This document shows positions 31,701 to 41,800 of a stretch of 64,000 nt of DNA, in pieces. The translations under genes and the position numbers were made by a program. Position 1 is the stretch's first letter; every line of letters starts with the position of its first letter. The stretch is from Liolophura sinensis. Lineage: Eukaryota > Mollusca > Polyplacophora > Chitonida > Chitonidae. Where the stretch lies: contig NC_088295.1 in the NCBI RefSeq assembly GCF_032854445.1, positions 18,029,385-18,093,384 of the forward strand, in the 5' to 3' direction. The notes beneath the pieces are model-generated. The model made no database searches and was not told the origin of the DNA. It saw only the letters and a program-made list of their open reading frames with translations.

Positions 31701-34700
31701 GGTTTCCCTTGTCATTTACAGAACCATTGGAGAGAGGAACGTAAGTGAATATTTATATAAAATCTTTGGTTTAATTTATCAACATATTAAATGATTTATT
31801 CACGGTAGTTTGATTTTCTCTTTGATACTTGCTTCAAAAACATTTACAAATGATTTTAGCTCTGTGAGGAAGTCTTTCCTCCTCTCTATATCGAAGTATC
31901 AGTTGCCATTTTGTGGGGTATATTATTCAGTTATTCTTGTTTTTGTTTTTTCTCTGCAGGTTGCAGATGAGTCAGAGATTCCGTAGTACTGGTGATCTAT
32001 TGGACAGTCACTCTGTGTCAGACCATGGCTCCTTAGAACAGGAGGCCCTGGGGCTTGTCAGACGCCCACGATCTCTCTATGACCCCTCTCAAAGTCGACA
32101 GACAAATGGCCCTAGTCAGGTGAGCCTTGATCTCTTAACTCTCCAGGAAAGCTTCACCAGATATTTTACACTGATATTATTTATTATAACTTCTAACAGG
32201 ATGTGAATGGTTAATCTGATTGACTGTGTAGTACTATCCTTTTCTACTTACAAATGAAATGTAATGAATCAGAGAGTATTGAAATCAAATATTACTGTGC
32301 TCAGGTATTCTGTATTTTTTGAGTATATATTCTAATTTCAGCAGTCATTCTCAGACTGGACCCTTAGACCAGTCTCTCCCTCTGTAGGGGGATACTCACA
32401 AAGGGATCTAACTCTACCACGGCCATCTGCCCTTCACTGCCAGACCCCGTCATCATATAGCACCATGTCCACACCTAACCATACCCCACAGGTACTACCT
32501 TAAGCTGTAGGCTGTTGTAGGTACAACTTCATGGACCATGGAGCATGTGCATGTTGTTGTCAGTTATCATGTTATCTTATACTTGTACACCTGTTGTCCC
32601 CATGACATTTGCCTGGCCTATTACCTAGGATATACATGTACCTGTCAGGATTAGGTAAGACTCTTGTTAAGTCTTCCACCTTGTTAATGTGTCTTCCTTG
32701 GCATGTCTGCTCCTTTTTCCAATTGTTATTGATCACCCTTGACACAGTAATGATGATGTTACCTGTCTGCTGTATATAACTGCTTCATCTGCTGATTATA
32801 CTTGATGCATTAGCATTTCCCAGGTGACTCAGTGATGTTGTTCCACACCAACCCACCCATCCAACCAAACAAACCCACCCACCCACCCACCCACTGCAGT
32901 CCCCTGCAGTACTGTATGCGTAAGTCTCCCTTCACCGGTATGTTGTGTTGTGCTGAATGTTGCTGGTGTTATATGACATTGTGCTGGACATTGCTCTGTG
33001 AAGCTGTTTTGTGGTTTTTGTTCTGGGCATTGCTCTGTAAAGCGGTCCTGTGCTTTTGTTTTGGACATTGCTCTGTGAAGGTGTTCTGTGGTTTATATGC
33101 TGGACAATGCTCTGTGAAGCTGTTCTGTGGTTTTGTGCTGGACAATGCCCTGTGAAGGTGTTCTTTGTTTTTTGTGCTGGACATTGAAATGTGAAGCTGT
33201 TATGTAGCCTTGTGCTAGAAAATCCTCTGTGAAACAGTTCTTTGGTTTTATGCTGGACATTGGACTGTGGAGCTGTTTTGTGGTTTTGTGCTGGACATTG
33301 CACTGTGAAGCTGTTCTGTGGTTTTGTGCTGGACATTGCTGTGCGAAACTGATACATGTACATGTATATTATCTCAGATATTGTCATTGCTGTACTTTAA
33401 GGTCACATTTGCTCATTCAGTACAAACAAGAGTAAGACTCATCTGAGTTGTTATATTAAAGCGTGCTTTCATTCGTTGAAGTAGATTTTGTTGACTGTTA
33501 CAGACAAGAAACAACAGTGTGAACATATTTGTGTAGCAGTTCATTTATTCATCTTCTGAGATTCTAAATATGGTCTCTTCAGTTCTGCCAGTCATGTGTA
33601 TTGGTTTCATCATGTCAGGGTCAACATTGATTTCTATTCTCTGCCTTGGGGATTATATTCTAACCATCCATGCGGTCATCCATTTCTTTTCTTATTTTTT
33701 AGCAGTATGAGTCAGAGATATATTCCACTAGCTTGTATGGGAGCATGGCACCATGGCAACATCAGCATACCGGTCCCCCTTCACCACCCCTCCCCCCACC
33801 TCCACCTCCACCTCCCCCAGAGAATCCCCCCACCATGCTCAGCAGTTTAAGACGAGGGCCCAGTATTTTGTCTCGGTCCAGTGGCCGCTTTTACTCTGAA
33901 CCTCCAACACCAGCCAGGTCAGTCATGTCTGTCCCCGCCCCACCTGCCCCACCTCTAAAGGCCACACCACAACCCAAATCAGCCCCTGGAACACCCATGA
34001 ATACTCCACGCCTTAAAAAGAACGTTTCTTCATCTTCTAACACCGGTATATCTCAGTTGGAAGAGACGTCCCCAGGGTACAGCATGGACTACCAGGTGCC
34101 TCCTGCCCCCCAACCCATAGGTTCTGCCCAACCAGGTAATGGATATGCCGACCAAAACACCTCTCACGGGTACCACAATCAGGGCCCGTACCCCAATGGA
34201 GGGGCCACACTGCCCAGTCCTGGTAGCCCAGTGGAGGAAACCAGCGGGTGAGCTATCAAGCTATTAACCTGGCCTCAGGATCAAAGCTGCCTGAAGTTAA
34301 GCAAGAAGCTAGTCTTAACATTTTATCTTAATACTTTTCTGATCGTTTAATGTAAGGAGATTGGGGAGACAGTCAACTCTCACGTTGATAGTTCAAATTT
34401 GTGTTTCAATGTTACAATGCTATTTATACTGTAAGTAAAGAACCTTGAGCTTAAAATCATATCCAGTGATGATCCTGGGGCCAGTTGTACTAATACTGAA
34501 GTGTAGTGTGATACTGACCAGAGTCACACAGACAATGTACTGACTGCTCTCATTGTTTCTGTGCAGCTCTTAGACTGTATTTGAACAGAATTTGTGGTGG
34601 TACCAAGTAGTCAGTCACCCTAAAAAAGTTTTAATTAACATCAAATCTTTACCCAAGTGAATAATATTAACGCATGTTTTGTAACACACCAATCAAAAAA

Positions 34701-36784
34701 GGTACTGAATAAAATAGACTTAGGTACAGTTTAATGGCTGTAGGCACTTACTCCTAAACTCCTCAGTTCCAAGTTTTTCACAGATTAGTCCTGTATTGTC
34801 TAAATTCTTCAGTAATTATTAAAAAATGCTGTAGACTTTATCCTGTTGGCATTGTAATCTGTCCCTGAAGATAGATCATGAATCTTTTTGAACTAATGTT
34901 AACACAGAGTGTCATCTTTGGGCCTGATATGGTAAACTTTGGCCTTTTGATGGGTTAAATTATTTTTGTTTAAGATTTCGCTTTCATGATCGACCACGAC
35001 AACTGCACCCATACTGAAGAGGGGTGAGTTTAAGGGAGGCTACTCATGAATGGTATTTGGGCGGATCTCACTTTGCTTCCCTGTGGCTAGGTTTATATAA
35101 TGAGCAATTGCATCCTGGAAAGAACAAGTACACTTTTTAAACCCTAGTATGAAAATCTGTTTGAATAAATAGTCCCTTTGTAAAGAAAAGTTTTTGTTTT
35201 GTAGTTTTCAAATTTGTATACCAGCTATTAACTGATATATATGTAATAGCTTTAATGGTCCTTTTCCTGTGAACATGATCTGTACTTGTAGTGTTGAAAT
35301 GTCATGCCAACAATTGAAAAATTAAATAACTGTCTGCTGCAAAATAACATGTGAACCATATTCTCACAGACAATTCCCACTGTACTTCTTACCTCTATGC
35401 TATTAATGAATAGTAGAAATCTGGCTTTAGCTTTCTGACTACTAATATCCTACTCTTGGTCCCATTATTGAATATTATGGTGAAACAGGGATTATATGTT
35501 TCTGGATCAATCTCTGTGAATTACAGGTGTACCTCAGGTATATTATCAGTTTTAGGTAGGCATGTTTTAATTGCTGTGGTTTAAAAGGAGTTAAAATTCA
35601 CTTCCTTAGTTACATTTGAACCCTAAATAAGCCAGCTGTTTTTCAATGGACACTTGTATTACTTGTTATCCCTACGTCAAATTGACACATAAAAAGTGTC
35701 TTATATGTAAATAAGTTTTAAAAAATCAGTTAAATTTCCCCAACCATCACTAACTGGACAGAAGCAAGACAGAGCTAATACATGTATCCCTAAGTTCACC
35801 CACTTGGCTGGCTTTCTAATCATTTACTTCTGGGGTAGTTTGGTACTATTCACCAAAAACCACATTCTAACATCCCATCCCTGGTGATGGATACTTTTCT
35901 GGATGTTTTACTCATATTGTGTTTGGTTCAGTAAACTCCTCAATGTTCATTTACAAGGCTATGGATTTATTCTTGTGTATAATTTCTGTTCCTAGAATAC
36001 CAGAAATTAGACTTCGTTTTTAAATTGTAAATGTCATTAAAGAGGATAGACTGTAGATTTGGAAAAGTGCTTATCAATGCAAATTCAATTTTTGCTATTA
36101 TTTTTAAAATAGCCCAATTGATTACTTTTCACAAAGTATCAGCCTTGTGTCTGATAACCAGCATGAAATCAGTAACAGCGTGCCTAAAACTTTAGAATCA
36201 TTGTAGGACTGAAAATAGCAGGGGTAAGAGTGTTATATTTACTGTAAGGCATTAATTGGAGCTGTTGTTGTTAAACACAAATTTGTTTAGATTAACAAGT
36301 ATAGATTTTTTGTCAAAAATCACTAGTATAACCTCTTTAAGCATCTATTCCAGTATTTCAGCTAAAATGTGTGAAAGAATGTCGGTACTAAAATCGCCAA
36401 CCATCACCCAGTCAGTTGGATTGTGTTGGATACATATGCACTTGAGATTTCCATATCACGTGGAAAGCAGCATGGAGATTTTACTGGGCCATGATCCATT
36501 TCACTGCCTTCCTGCTTGCTGGAAATATTACGGCGTTTTAGTACTGTTTTTTTTTTAAATATTATCACGTTTAAATGAGTTAATACATATTTTTATTGTA
36601 AATTATTGTAATAAAAAATAAGACATATCAAAGTCATCACTGCCTAGATTTTTGTGGGAAAATGGAACTTGCTAAGCACCTCTGAAAATTATTTTTCAGG
36701 CACTCGAACAGCAAGAACTTGATGTTGGCAGGAGTTCGCTTAAGGAGTACAGTAACAAATGACAGATCTGCCCCAAGAATTTGA
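10707..36784 (+). CDS. BAIAP2: BAIAP2/IRSp53-family I-BAR and SH3 protein (complete, 16 coding exons)
   Basis: The IRSp53 family links Rac/Cdc42 to actin regulators and bends membranes outward in filopodia. Exons: 10707-10754, 13464-13539, 15019-15111, 24833-24894, 26125-26199, 26715-26837, 27218-27283, 28124-28210, 29270-29374, 30001-30133, 30757-30940, 31693-31740, 31960-32119, 32342-32491, 33703-34247, 36700-36784. They total 2040 nt, 679 residues, and every phase matches. Residues 1 to ~245 form the I-BAR (IMD) domain, with anchors HKLTDSIY, FNPGVRNLIVCGRAYHKAL and KVRKKSKSKS. The SH3 domain is at ~304-360 (VRAVYNHSA, DGWHYG, YGWFPLSF). Exon 15 is rich in Ser/Pro and carries a run of nine prolines. 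Exon 16 ends with a WH2-like tail (VRLRSTVTNDRSAPRI), which resembles the C-terminus of human BAIAP2/BAIAP2L1. I saw no clear CRIB motif. Whether it equals BAIAP2 or is ancestral to the BAIAP2L genes is not resolved. Confidence 0.93.
11921..12003 (+). mobile_element. SINE-B tail fragment in BAIAP2 intron 1
   Basis: The fragment runs CCATAATGCTGGCTGCACTC, GTGAAATATTCTTGAGTTCG, AAAACACCAATCAAATAAAT. Only the 3' end is present. Confidence 0.8.
12540..13190. promoter_or_regulatory. Candidate regulatory block in BAIAP2 intron 1
   Basis: This is a unique stretch less AT-rich than its surroundings, about 300-900 bases before exon 2. It has dense motif-like content (GATAAG, TTATCAG, E-box-like CACCTG and CAGCTG) and a perfect 11-bp inverted repeat, AGGTGGCCTGG at 13046-13056 and CCAGGCCACCT at 13097-13107. 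The regulatory role is inferred from composition only. Confidence 0.25.
13599..13950. repeat. 19-bp minisatellite with 57-bp higher-order unit (first half)
   Basis: The monomer is close to AGATTACACCCACACTACC. Three monomer types recur in order (AGATTACATCCTCACTACC, AGATTACACCCACACCACC, GTATTACATCCAAACTGCC), giving a 57-bp higher-order unit. Because 57 is a multiple of three, the array stays open in a long frame, which is not a gene. It lies 59 bases downstream of BAIAP2 exon 2. Confidence 0.93.
13965..14300 (+). mobile_element. tRNA-derived SINE between the two 19-bp arrays
   Basis: A tRNA-like head is visible (GGCCTAATGGCTAGAGAG, then box B-like GGGATCAAACC). It has a body, and a 3' end related to SINE-A (CTCCTTGTCATCATATGAC, GATAAACCCCAAGCAT). 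The body differs from the 7749 and 50105 copies, so this is an old copy or a sister family. Confidence 0.6.
14331..14748. repeat. 19-bp minisatellite with 57-bp higher-order unit (second half)
   Basis: The 19-bp period is the same as at 13599-13950. The main higher-order unit is AGACTACACCCACATTACC, AGACTATACCCACATTATC, AGACTTCACACACTCTACC. Forward open frames of 138-156 codons here are products of the 57-bp period. Confidence 0.93.
15745..15992 (+). mobile_element. SINE-B, full-length copy
   Basis: The tRNA-like head reads GGGGCCATGACTTAGTGGTT with a box B-like GTGAGTCTAACTC. The body (CTGCGGATGATCATGATTTT, CATAATGCTGTTAGCCGTC) is followed by a tail ending CTCTAATCAAATAAGTAAGT. It lies in BAIAP2 intron 3. 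Confidence 0.8.
15993..19256. other. BAIAP2 intron 3, first part, no gene seen
   Basis: The DNA is AT-rich and unique. A less AT-rich patch lies at about 18390-18880. Open frames at 17143-17367, 18391-18651 and 18720-19076 have no family match or splice support. Confidence 0.5.
19257..22250 (+). repeat. 91-bp minisatellite, about 33 copies, carrying splice-acceptor-like motifs
   Basis: The unit reads on the gene strand GCTCACCATACACACATATA, GCTGCTGACTCTGTACCTGA, GTATGGGGATATAAGATTCT, GTTCTACAATCACTGATCCA, TTCTCTAGCAG. The period is 91 bp, with common 89-bp variants lacking AG in ATAAGATT. Every unit holds CTGAT followed by a pyrimidine-rich stretch and CAG|GCTCACC, which resembles a branch point plus 3' splice site. 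The minus-strand frames full of MCMVSLLENGSVIVEQN are repeat artefacts. It lies in BAIAP2 intron 3. Confidence 0.95.
22251..22659. other. Unique spacer between two blocks of the 91-bp array
   Basis: The first ~40 bases decay out of the repeat. The rest is unique AT-rich DNA with no gene. Confidence 0.6.
22660..23188 (+). repeat. 91-bp minisatellite, second block, about 6 copies
   Basis: The unit and orientation are the same as at 19257-22250, ending at TCTATCAGGCTTGCC. Several neighbouring units share TCTATCAAGCTCACC, which suggests recent local duplication. Confidence 0.93.
23189..24832. other. BAIAP2 intron 3, last part, with a short minisatellite
   Basis: No exon was recognised before 24833. 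At 23725-23810 there is a SINE-like 3' end (CAATATGGCTGTAAAATTGC, ATAATCATTCACTCC). At 23786-24030 a loose tandem repeat carries CTCCACCAGAGACCCCAAGC followed by CATACATA steps. A 38-codon frame at 24051-24167 begins with a signal-peptide-like stretch but has nothing else to support it. Confidence 0.5.
23786..24030. repeat. Irregular minisatellite (CTCCACCAGAGACCCCAAGC plus CATA steps)
   Basis: About six imperfect copies of CTCCACCAGAGACCCCAAGC are separated by variable CATACATA or ATATATA runs. The short frames on both strands here are repeat artefacts. Confidence 0.8.
26297..26714 (+). repeat. 91-bp minisatellite in BAIAP2 intron 5, in register with the exon 6 acceptor
   Basis: These are diverged copies of the intron 3 unit. 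The boundary G of AG|GCTCACC falls at 26339, 26430, 26521 and 26612, exactly 91 bp apart. The next instance, at 26714 (102 bp later because of a short insertion), is the real acceptor of exon 6: CTCTCCACTTCCAG|GCTCACCATAAACGT. Compare the preceding unit CTCTCCATTATCAG|GCTCACCGTACAC. Confidence 0.9.
27394..27658 (-). mobile_element. SINE-B, full-length inverted copy in BAIAP2 intron 7
   Basis: Read on the minus strand it has a tRNA-like head with GGCCTCCGTGGCTCAGTTGG, the middle GGTCGTGGGTTTCCCCAGGG and CACCATAATGCTGGCC, and a tail ending in TTGAGTACAGCGTAAACCAC and AATAAATAAATA. Confidence 0.85.
28501..29095 (+). mobile_element. SINE-B copy expanded from inside
   Basis: The left flank (ACCTGCAGATAGTCTTGAGT) and right flank (CATATAAGGGAATTATCCTT, AAAATAACTGAATAG) are degraded SINE-B 5'-middle and tail sequence. 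The 50-bp array at 28541-29040 replaces one copy of the family's middle segment. Confidence 0.65.
28541..29040. repeat. 50-bp minisatellite, exactly 10 copies
   Basis: The unit is CTCGGCCTCTGTCAGGGCTT, GCCTCCCACCATAATGCTGT, CTGTCATCAC. The ten units are of equal length and nearly identical; most differences fall in CACCTCGG versus CCCCTCGG. It lies in BAIAP2 intron 8, between exons at 28124-28210 and 29270-29374. Confidence 0.95.
30473..30725 (+). mobile_element. SINE-B, full-length copy next to BAIAP2 exon 11
   Basis: The head GGGGGGCCTCAGTGACCTAG contains box A-like TAGTGGTTAGC, with box B-like GTGAATTCAAGCC. The middle is GGTTTCCCCGGGCTCTGGTC (one base different in the copy) and CACAATGCTTGC. 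The tail ends CACCAATCAAGTAAATAAAT. It stops about 30 bases before the acceptor of the SH3-coding exon. Confidence 0.85.
32979..33348. repeat. 38-bp minisatellite in BAIAP2 intron 14
   Basis: The unit is GCTGTTCTGTGGTTTTGTGC, TGGACATTGCACTGTGAA. Three consecutive GCTGGACATTG starts at 33252, 33290 and 33328 fix the period at 38 bp. There are about ten copies, more diverged on the left. The 107- and 151-codon frames across it are artefacts. A (CCCA)n-like run precedes it at about 32855-32895. Confidence 0.92.
34248..35017 (+). CDS. BAIAP2: Alternative 3' ends of BAIAP2 (exon 15 read-through or alternative terminal exon)
   Basis: Exon 15 ends AGC GG|GTGAGC. If the donor is not used, the next codon pair is GGG TGA and the protein stops at 34251. 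A second option is an exon at 34975, after TTTTTGTTTAAG. Joined in the same phase it gives GFRFHDRPRQLHPY and a TGA at 35015-35017. A poly(A) signal AATAAA at 36610-36615, before exon 16, could end such a short transcript. The BAIAP2 family is known for alternative C-termini. The 34975 exon rests on phase and splice signal only. Confidence 0.4.
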
Positions 36785-37593
36785 TGAGATCACGGCACAC
36801 TTGATGATTTAATGAGTAAATTTGCCTGTCAGACATCCCATCCCATTATATACATTAATCCTTAAATGTAATAGCTTATCAACTTGATTGTGGAATCTTC
36901 AGTGGCGTTCCTGTCAGTGGATACGATAAAGGGCCTGAAAGTCGATCCATTACTAGGTTGAACATGTCCCCTGATTCTGAAAGTTCTGTTCATCTTTGAA
37001 TATTGTTTTGAGATTTTTTTGCAAGATGGAATGGTATCCTTAGTTTCAGGAATAATTTGTGGCATTTATTTGCCTCTGAAAATGCAATCTATTTGCGCTT
37101 AAAAGAACTGCTATAAAGAGTTTGTATTCCTGGTTATTTAAACTGATTTTGTGTTGCTGATATGAAGTTACATTTTGTCTTTAAAGATTTAAGCCAGAAC
37201 CCAGCAATTCAACTCAGTTCAGAAGTTGAATGTGCCAGTACATTTGTGTGTAGTAAATTTTTGTTATTATTTAATTAAGCAGTGGAGTAGGGGCTAAGCC
37301 AAATATTTAAGACTGTAGTGAAGGCCAAGTTTGAATTGTTCTTTTACGGGCGGAGTAAATATTTTTTCAGTGTTTTTGGAGGGTTTAAAAGAAAAATTTA
37401 AAAATTATCTAAATTGTGGAACGTGTGTTCTATCTTTGGCAATTTTTGCCCTTAAGATACATTAACATGACTGGAAAGCCTTGAAAAAGAGGGAAATCAT
37501 AAAAAAAAACATCAGACTATTTAAAATGGATTTTGCATTTCATCTTTATTCCCTTTTTGGATTTATTTAGTGTTGGCTAGCCCGTAAAATAAA
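36785..37593 (+). other. BAIAP2 3' UTR with likely poly(A) signal
   Basis: Non-coding sequence follows the long-isoform stop (36782-36784). AATAAA at 37588-37593 is a plausible end signal. The UTR could be longer. Confidence 0.45.
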
Positions 37594-38423
37594 ATTGCTT
37601 TTGCCTACAGTGTGAAAAACTGTGCTGAGATGCCCCTTTAAGATTAGATACACCAAGCCCTAAAGTGGCATAGGATCCAATATGAGGTGTAGCACCAGGA
37701 AAGATATCACAAAAGCTGTATTTGCCACAACTCACAAATCTGTGTATTTATATATGTTAACAGTGTGCATATCTGTCTGTAACTGTATAGTGAATTCCTG
37801 CTGTAAATGCATGAATTTTGTTTTTGTTACATCATACCTGAATCTAGATGACCCTGGCAGCTGCACATGTATACCACTGTGTATGTACAATCTTCATTGT
37901 GATCCAGTCTTCATGCAGTAGTCACCTGTATATCCAGCATATGCCAAATTTCACCCCTGCCTCAAATATGCTCTACCCCCGGCCTGGAATTCTTAGCCAT
38001 GGCCATTTGGATGACTTGTATATTATTGGTATTTTGAATACTATAATTATTGTGTTTGAAAAGACCTGATGTTGCCAGTGTGATCTTGTGTGTATAATTA
38101 TGATTAAGGTGTACATTGCAGATATGTTGTGTTAAATATGAACTTCAACCAATACATCGTAGTTTAAATGTATACATATAATTTTGTGAAATGTATTTCA
38201 TGTGACTGTCTATAACTAAGGCATATAACGTATATGGTATTTTATCTATATAGATGTACATTCCTACCAAAAACTTTGGCATGTGAGAACTGTTCTAATT
38301 TTTTAAAACTTATTAGTTTTTCTTACACCTGTTGTATATGTGTGAGTGGTATTATCTAAACAGTAAATCAATAATTGTATATTTTACTTTTTTTTTTTCA
38401 ATATGTGACCTCTTCAGCTTGGC

Positions 38424-38866
38424 AAATCAAACATGTAGATTCATAGCAACTGTATATCAAACATGTGGATTCACAGCAACTGCATATCAAACCTGCGGAT
38501 TCACAGCAACTGCATGTCAAACGTGGATTCACAGCAACTGCATATCAATCGTGTGGATTCACAGCAACTGCATATCAAACATGTGGATTCACAGCAACTG
38601 CATATCAAACATGTGGATTCACAGCAACTGCATATCAAACGTGGATTCACAGCAACTGCATATCAGTCATGTGGATTCACAGCAACTGCATATCAATCAT
38701 GTGGATTCACAGCAACTGCATATCAAACGTGGATTCACAGCAACTGCATATCAAACCTGCGGATTCACAGCAACTGCATATCAATCATATGGATTCACAG
38801 CAACTGCATATCAATCATGTGGATTCACCGCAACTGCATATCAATCATGTGGATTCACAGCAACTG
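38424..38866. repeat. 30-bp minisatellite, about 15 copies
   Basis: The unit is CATATCAAACATGTGGATTC, ACAGCAACTG, with 28-bp variants (CAAACGTGG). No stop occurs in the unit in the forward frames, and the 28-bp variants switch frame, so all three forward frames stay open for 140-180 codons. No promoter or splice context marks it as a gene. Confidence 0.93.
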
Positions 38867-41800
38867 CAGATTACCCTCTGTGATATCTAGCCTCATGTGG
38901 ATATATTTCTGGTAGAAATGGCACTGCCAGCTTGATGAAACTTAAATTAAAAAAAAGAAAAGCAAGTAATTTACAAATCTAAATTTCATTGTTATCGTGT
39001 ATCATTGAGTTGGAGGCACAGTCAACTGTAAATGCACTTCACATTTTCATGCACAGTGTTAAGAGAGAGTACTCATATAAACATGCCCTGGAGGTGTTTT
39101 TCCAGTGTCCTGTTTAAAAAGCTACATGTATGTTACTGTCTATATTAGGTAAGTCATTAGTGCTATATTACCAGATGACTAATCCAACAGCCTTGTTTGT
39201 TGTAAAGACATTAAGCAGGGGAAAAAAGGAAGTGTGCATCAGTTATGAATAATTTGATCTTGCCTCATTTTCAACAGTTTACCCTTGCACACATTGAACA
39301 TTGTGATATGATGTATATTTTGCATATCTTGTACAAATATTTTCAGTGGTCCTTTTCTTTATCAATCTTATATCGAAACTTGTCCATTTTCATACCTGGT
39401 CAAATAATGTATACCAATTACCTACATTTTTCTAAATACATACATGCATATATTTATATACTTATGTAAACAGTCGTTTTTGTTCCATTAAAATAGATGT
39501 AATTTATAAACCAATTTACAGGTATATAATGATACTCAGCTATACATATTTGCATATGGTACTTGTAATTTATGATATTTCTATTAGAATCTGACACTGT
39601 GACCTATGCACCAGAGATTTTACATATCATTTGATCTGTGACATTTGTAGATAGAAAGTATTACTGAAATGGCTAGTCACGTCTTTTATTTTCTTTAAAC
39701 TTCCAACTTCATGAAAACTATACTCGCAATATATCTGTATTGAAGACAGGTTTGACAGGTTGGAATTCACTCCGCCTGCCATATATAACACATGATATTT
39801 CTGTAAGTTGATCCATATTTGCACTTAGGACTGAGGCAATCAGTCTTAAAAATGTTTAGAAACAGTTCACAAGCATTAAAGTCTATAAGTGATGAGGTTT
39901 TAAGAATTCTCTTGAGCTAACATTTGTTTTTTGTGAACAGCAATAGGTGTCTTCACCTCTGACAACTTTACCAAATGTATATGCCACACAGCATAGGAAT
40001 TTAAGACACTGCTGATTATGTTTCAGTTTGTAAGCTAATGTACAAACAAGTAAGTGAAATATTCTGGAACGGAGTAAAATACCAGTCAAATAAATAAAAT
40101 ACATTTTGCAAACGTTGATCGAATTATATCTGATAAGATCATACATATATGATGTTAATACTATTATGTACAGTGACCTTCCCACAGTTGTCCTACAACC
40201 ATTCTGTGACCTTCACACAAACACACATTCTAATTTTTTTAGCCCATTCTTTGTAAGTCAGGAAAGTAGATTCGTCATTAAGGTCAATTTTTAAGGGGCT
40301 TAAGTTAAAGCCGGAGCTCACAAATAGTTACATTGTTCCTTTATGCTTTATGTTGGAGATATCTTATGATGAGGGTTACTCATCCTATATAGCCATACTG
40401 TCACAAGGAATGTTTTGAGATGGAATACGGACTACAAAGAACAAGCATAGTCGATCATAGGTGCCCATATTGTGTTTTCTCTACAGTGACCTTGCATTCC
40501 AGAAGGTGTCGAACTATCACTAAAAACTGGTTATTTCTAGGCAAATTATAATCATACATGAGGATAGTATAAAGTAACAGAACAAAATCTGTCTTCAAAT
40601 TTTGATCCAATGAGAAAATGAAGGAGGTTCTGTCTGATTTTTTTACATTTTTCATTTGACACATTTTGCTTCTTTCTGATTGATTCATTCACTTTATAGG
40701 GCCACTTTTTGTGAAATTCAATTCATTTCTCATCATAAGAAACTTGAGGGTTGGCATCAAAAATACTACTTTAAAGCCTTTATTTGCTTTATTTTATTTG
40801 GATTTTTACATACCAAACTTTGGGACAAACACAGTCAGTGAGATAATGCAGATTACACTTGGGCAGGATGTACTGTGGCTGCAGCTCAGTAATGAAAGTG
40901 TTTTGTATGTTGTTGGTACCAAGGCCTTTTATACACGTATACCATGGTTCTGCTTTACTGAGTCAGGTGTATGGTTAAGAATAGTGTAGACTTTATGATG
41001 ACCATCTCCTGCATTGCTAGCCTCACATTTATGTAGTTGTAATTCCAAGTTTTTGTTACATTTTGCAGAATGTGTTATGGTCTCCGTGGTTACAAAACCA
41101 TACTGTTGTGCAGCACATTTTCAGCATTATTGAAATTACAGTTCATTTTTTTGTCAAAGAAGCAAACTTCCGTTTGCTAGCAGAGGTCATACTGACACGA
41201 TGCCTTGTACCAGTTTCATTGGGAACATTTATTGTATTCATAAAACTAAAGGCCTGAAATATATTTCTTGAAGTGCGAATTTGGCCAAACATGCCTAAAG
41301 GTATTTCCATTATGATAAACTGACACTTTACAGTGATACATATGACTGAGTTACATTAGAAATTAAAAATTTGGTAATTTATGTCTTTAGTTAGTTTAGG
41401 AAGACATTGATATGGTGTAATGAATACTTTTTTAACTGTGTTACATGTATTTGGTGTGTCAACCTCAAACTTAATTTGATAATTTTTTTGGGTAGATTGT
41501 TATTAAACTGGTGAACTGAAATTGTGTGTTTCTTTAGATAGACGATTTTAAAGATAAACCACAACATACATTGCACCTGTGTCCAGCCAATATTCTCTTG
41601 TGCTGGAAAGTTTCCTCTTATAATAAGGCTTCATGGTATAGAACCTTAAAGTGACTTTCTCCATAAGGCAGAAGCAGTCTACACTTCTGTATGAAATGAC
41701 CTAAAATTTTGTCTTTGGGGAAGTTATTCAGGTTTCCAGATTCTTTGTTGATCTTAGGAAAGGTGTTTTGAGGTTTGTTTGGAAGGTAAGGTGATATGGA

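Noticed and set aside
31364-31744. 126-codon frame read as a stand-alone gene
   Set aside because: Only its last 16 codons (31693-31740) are real, as BAIAP2 exon 12. The upstream part is intron.
32829-33387. Frames of 79-151 codons on both strands
   Set aside because: They are generated by the 38-bp minisatellite of BAIAP2 intron 14.
36256-36558. 100-codon frame between BAIAP2 exons 15 and 16
   Set aside because: It has no family resemblance or splice signals in phase, and lies in AT-rich intron or alternative 3' UTR.
40711-41257. Two adjacent forward frames (92 and 64 codons) as a gene
   Set aside because: There is no recognisable domain, no consistent splice junction and no codon-use signal. 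Probably chance.
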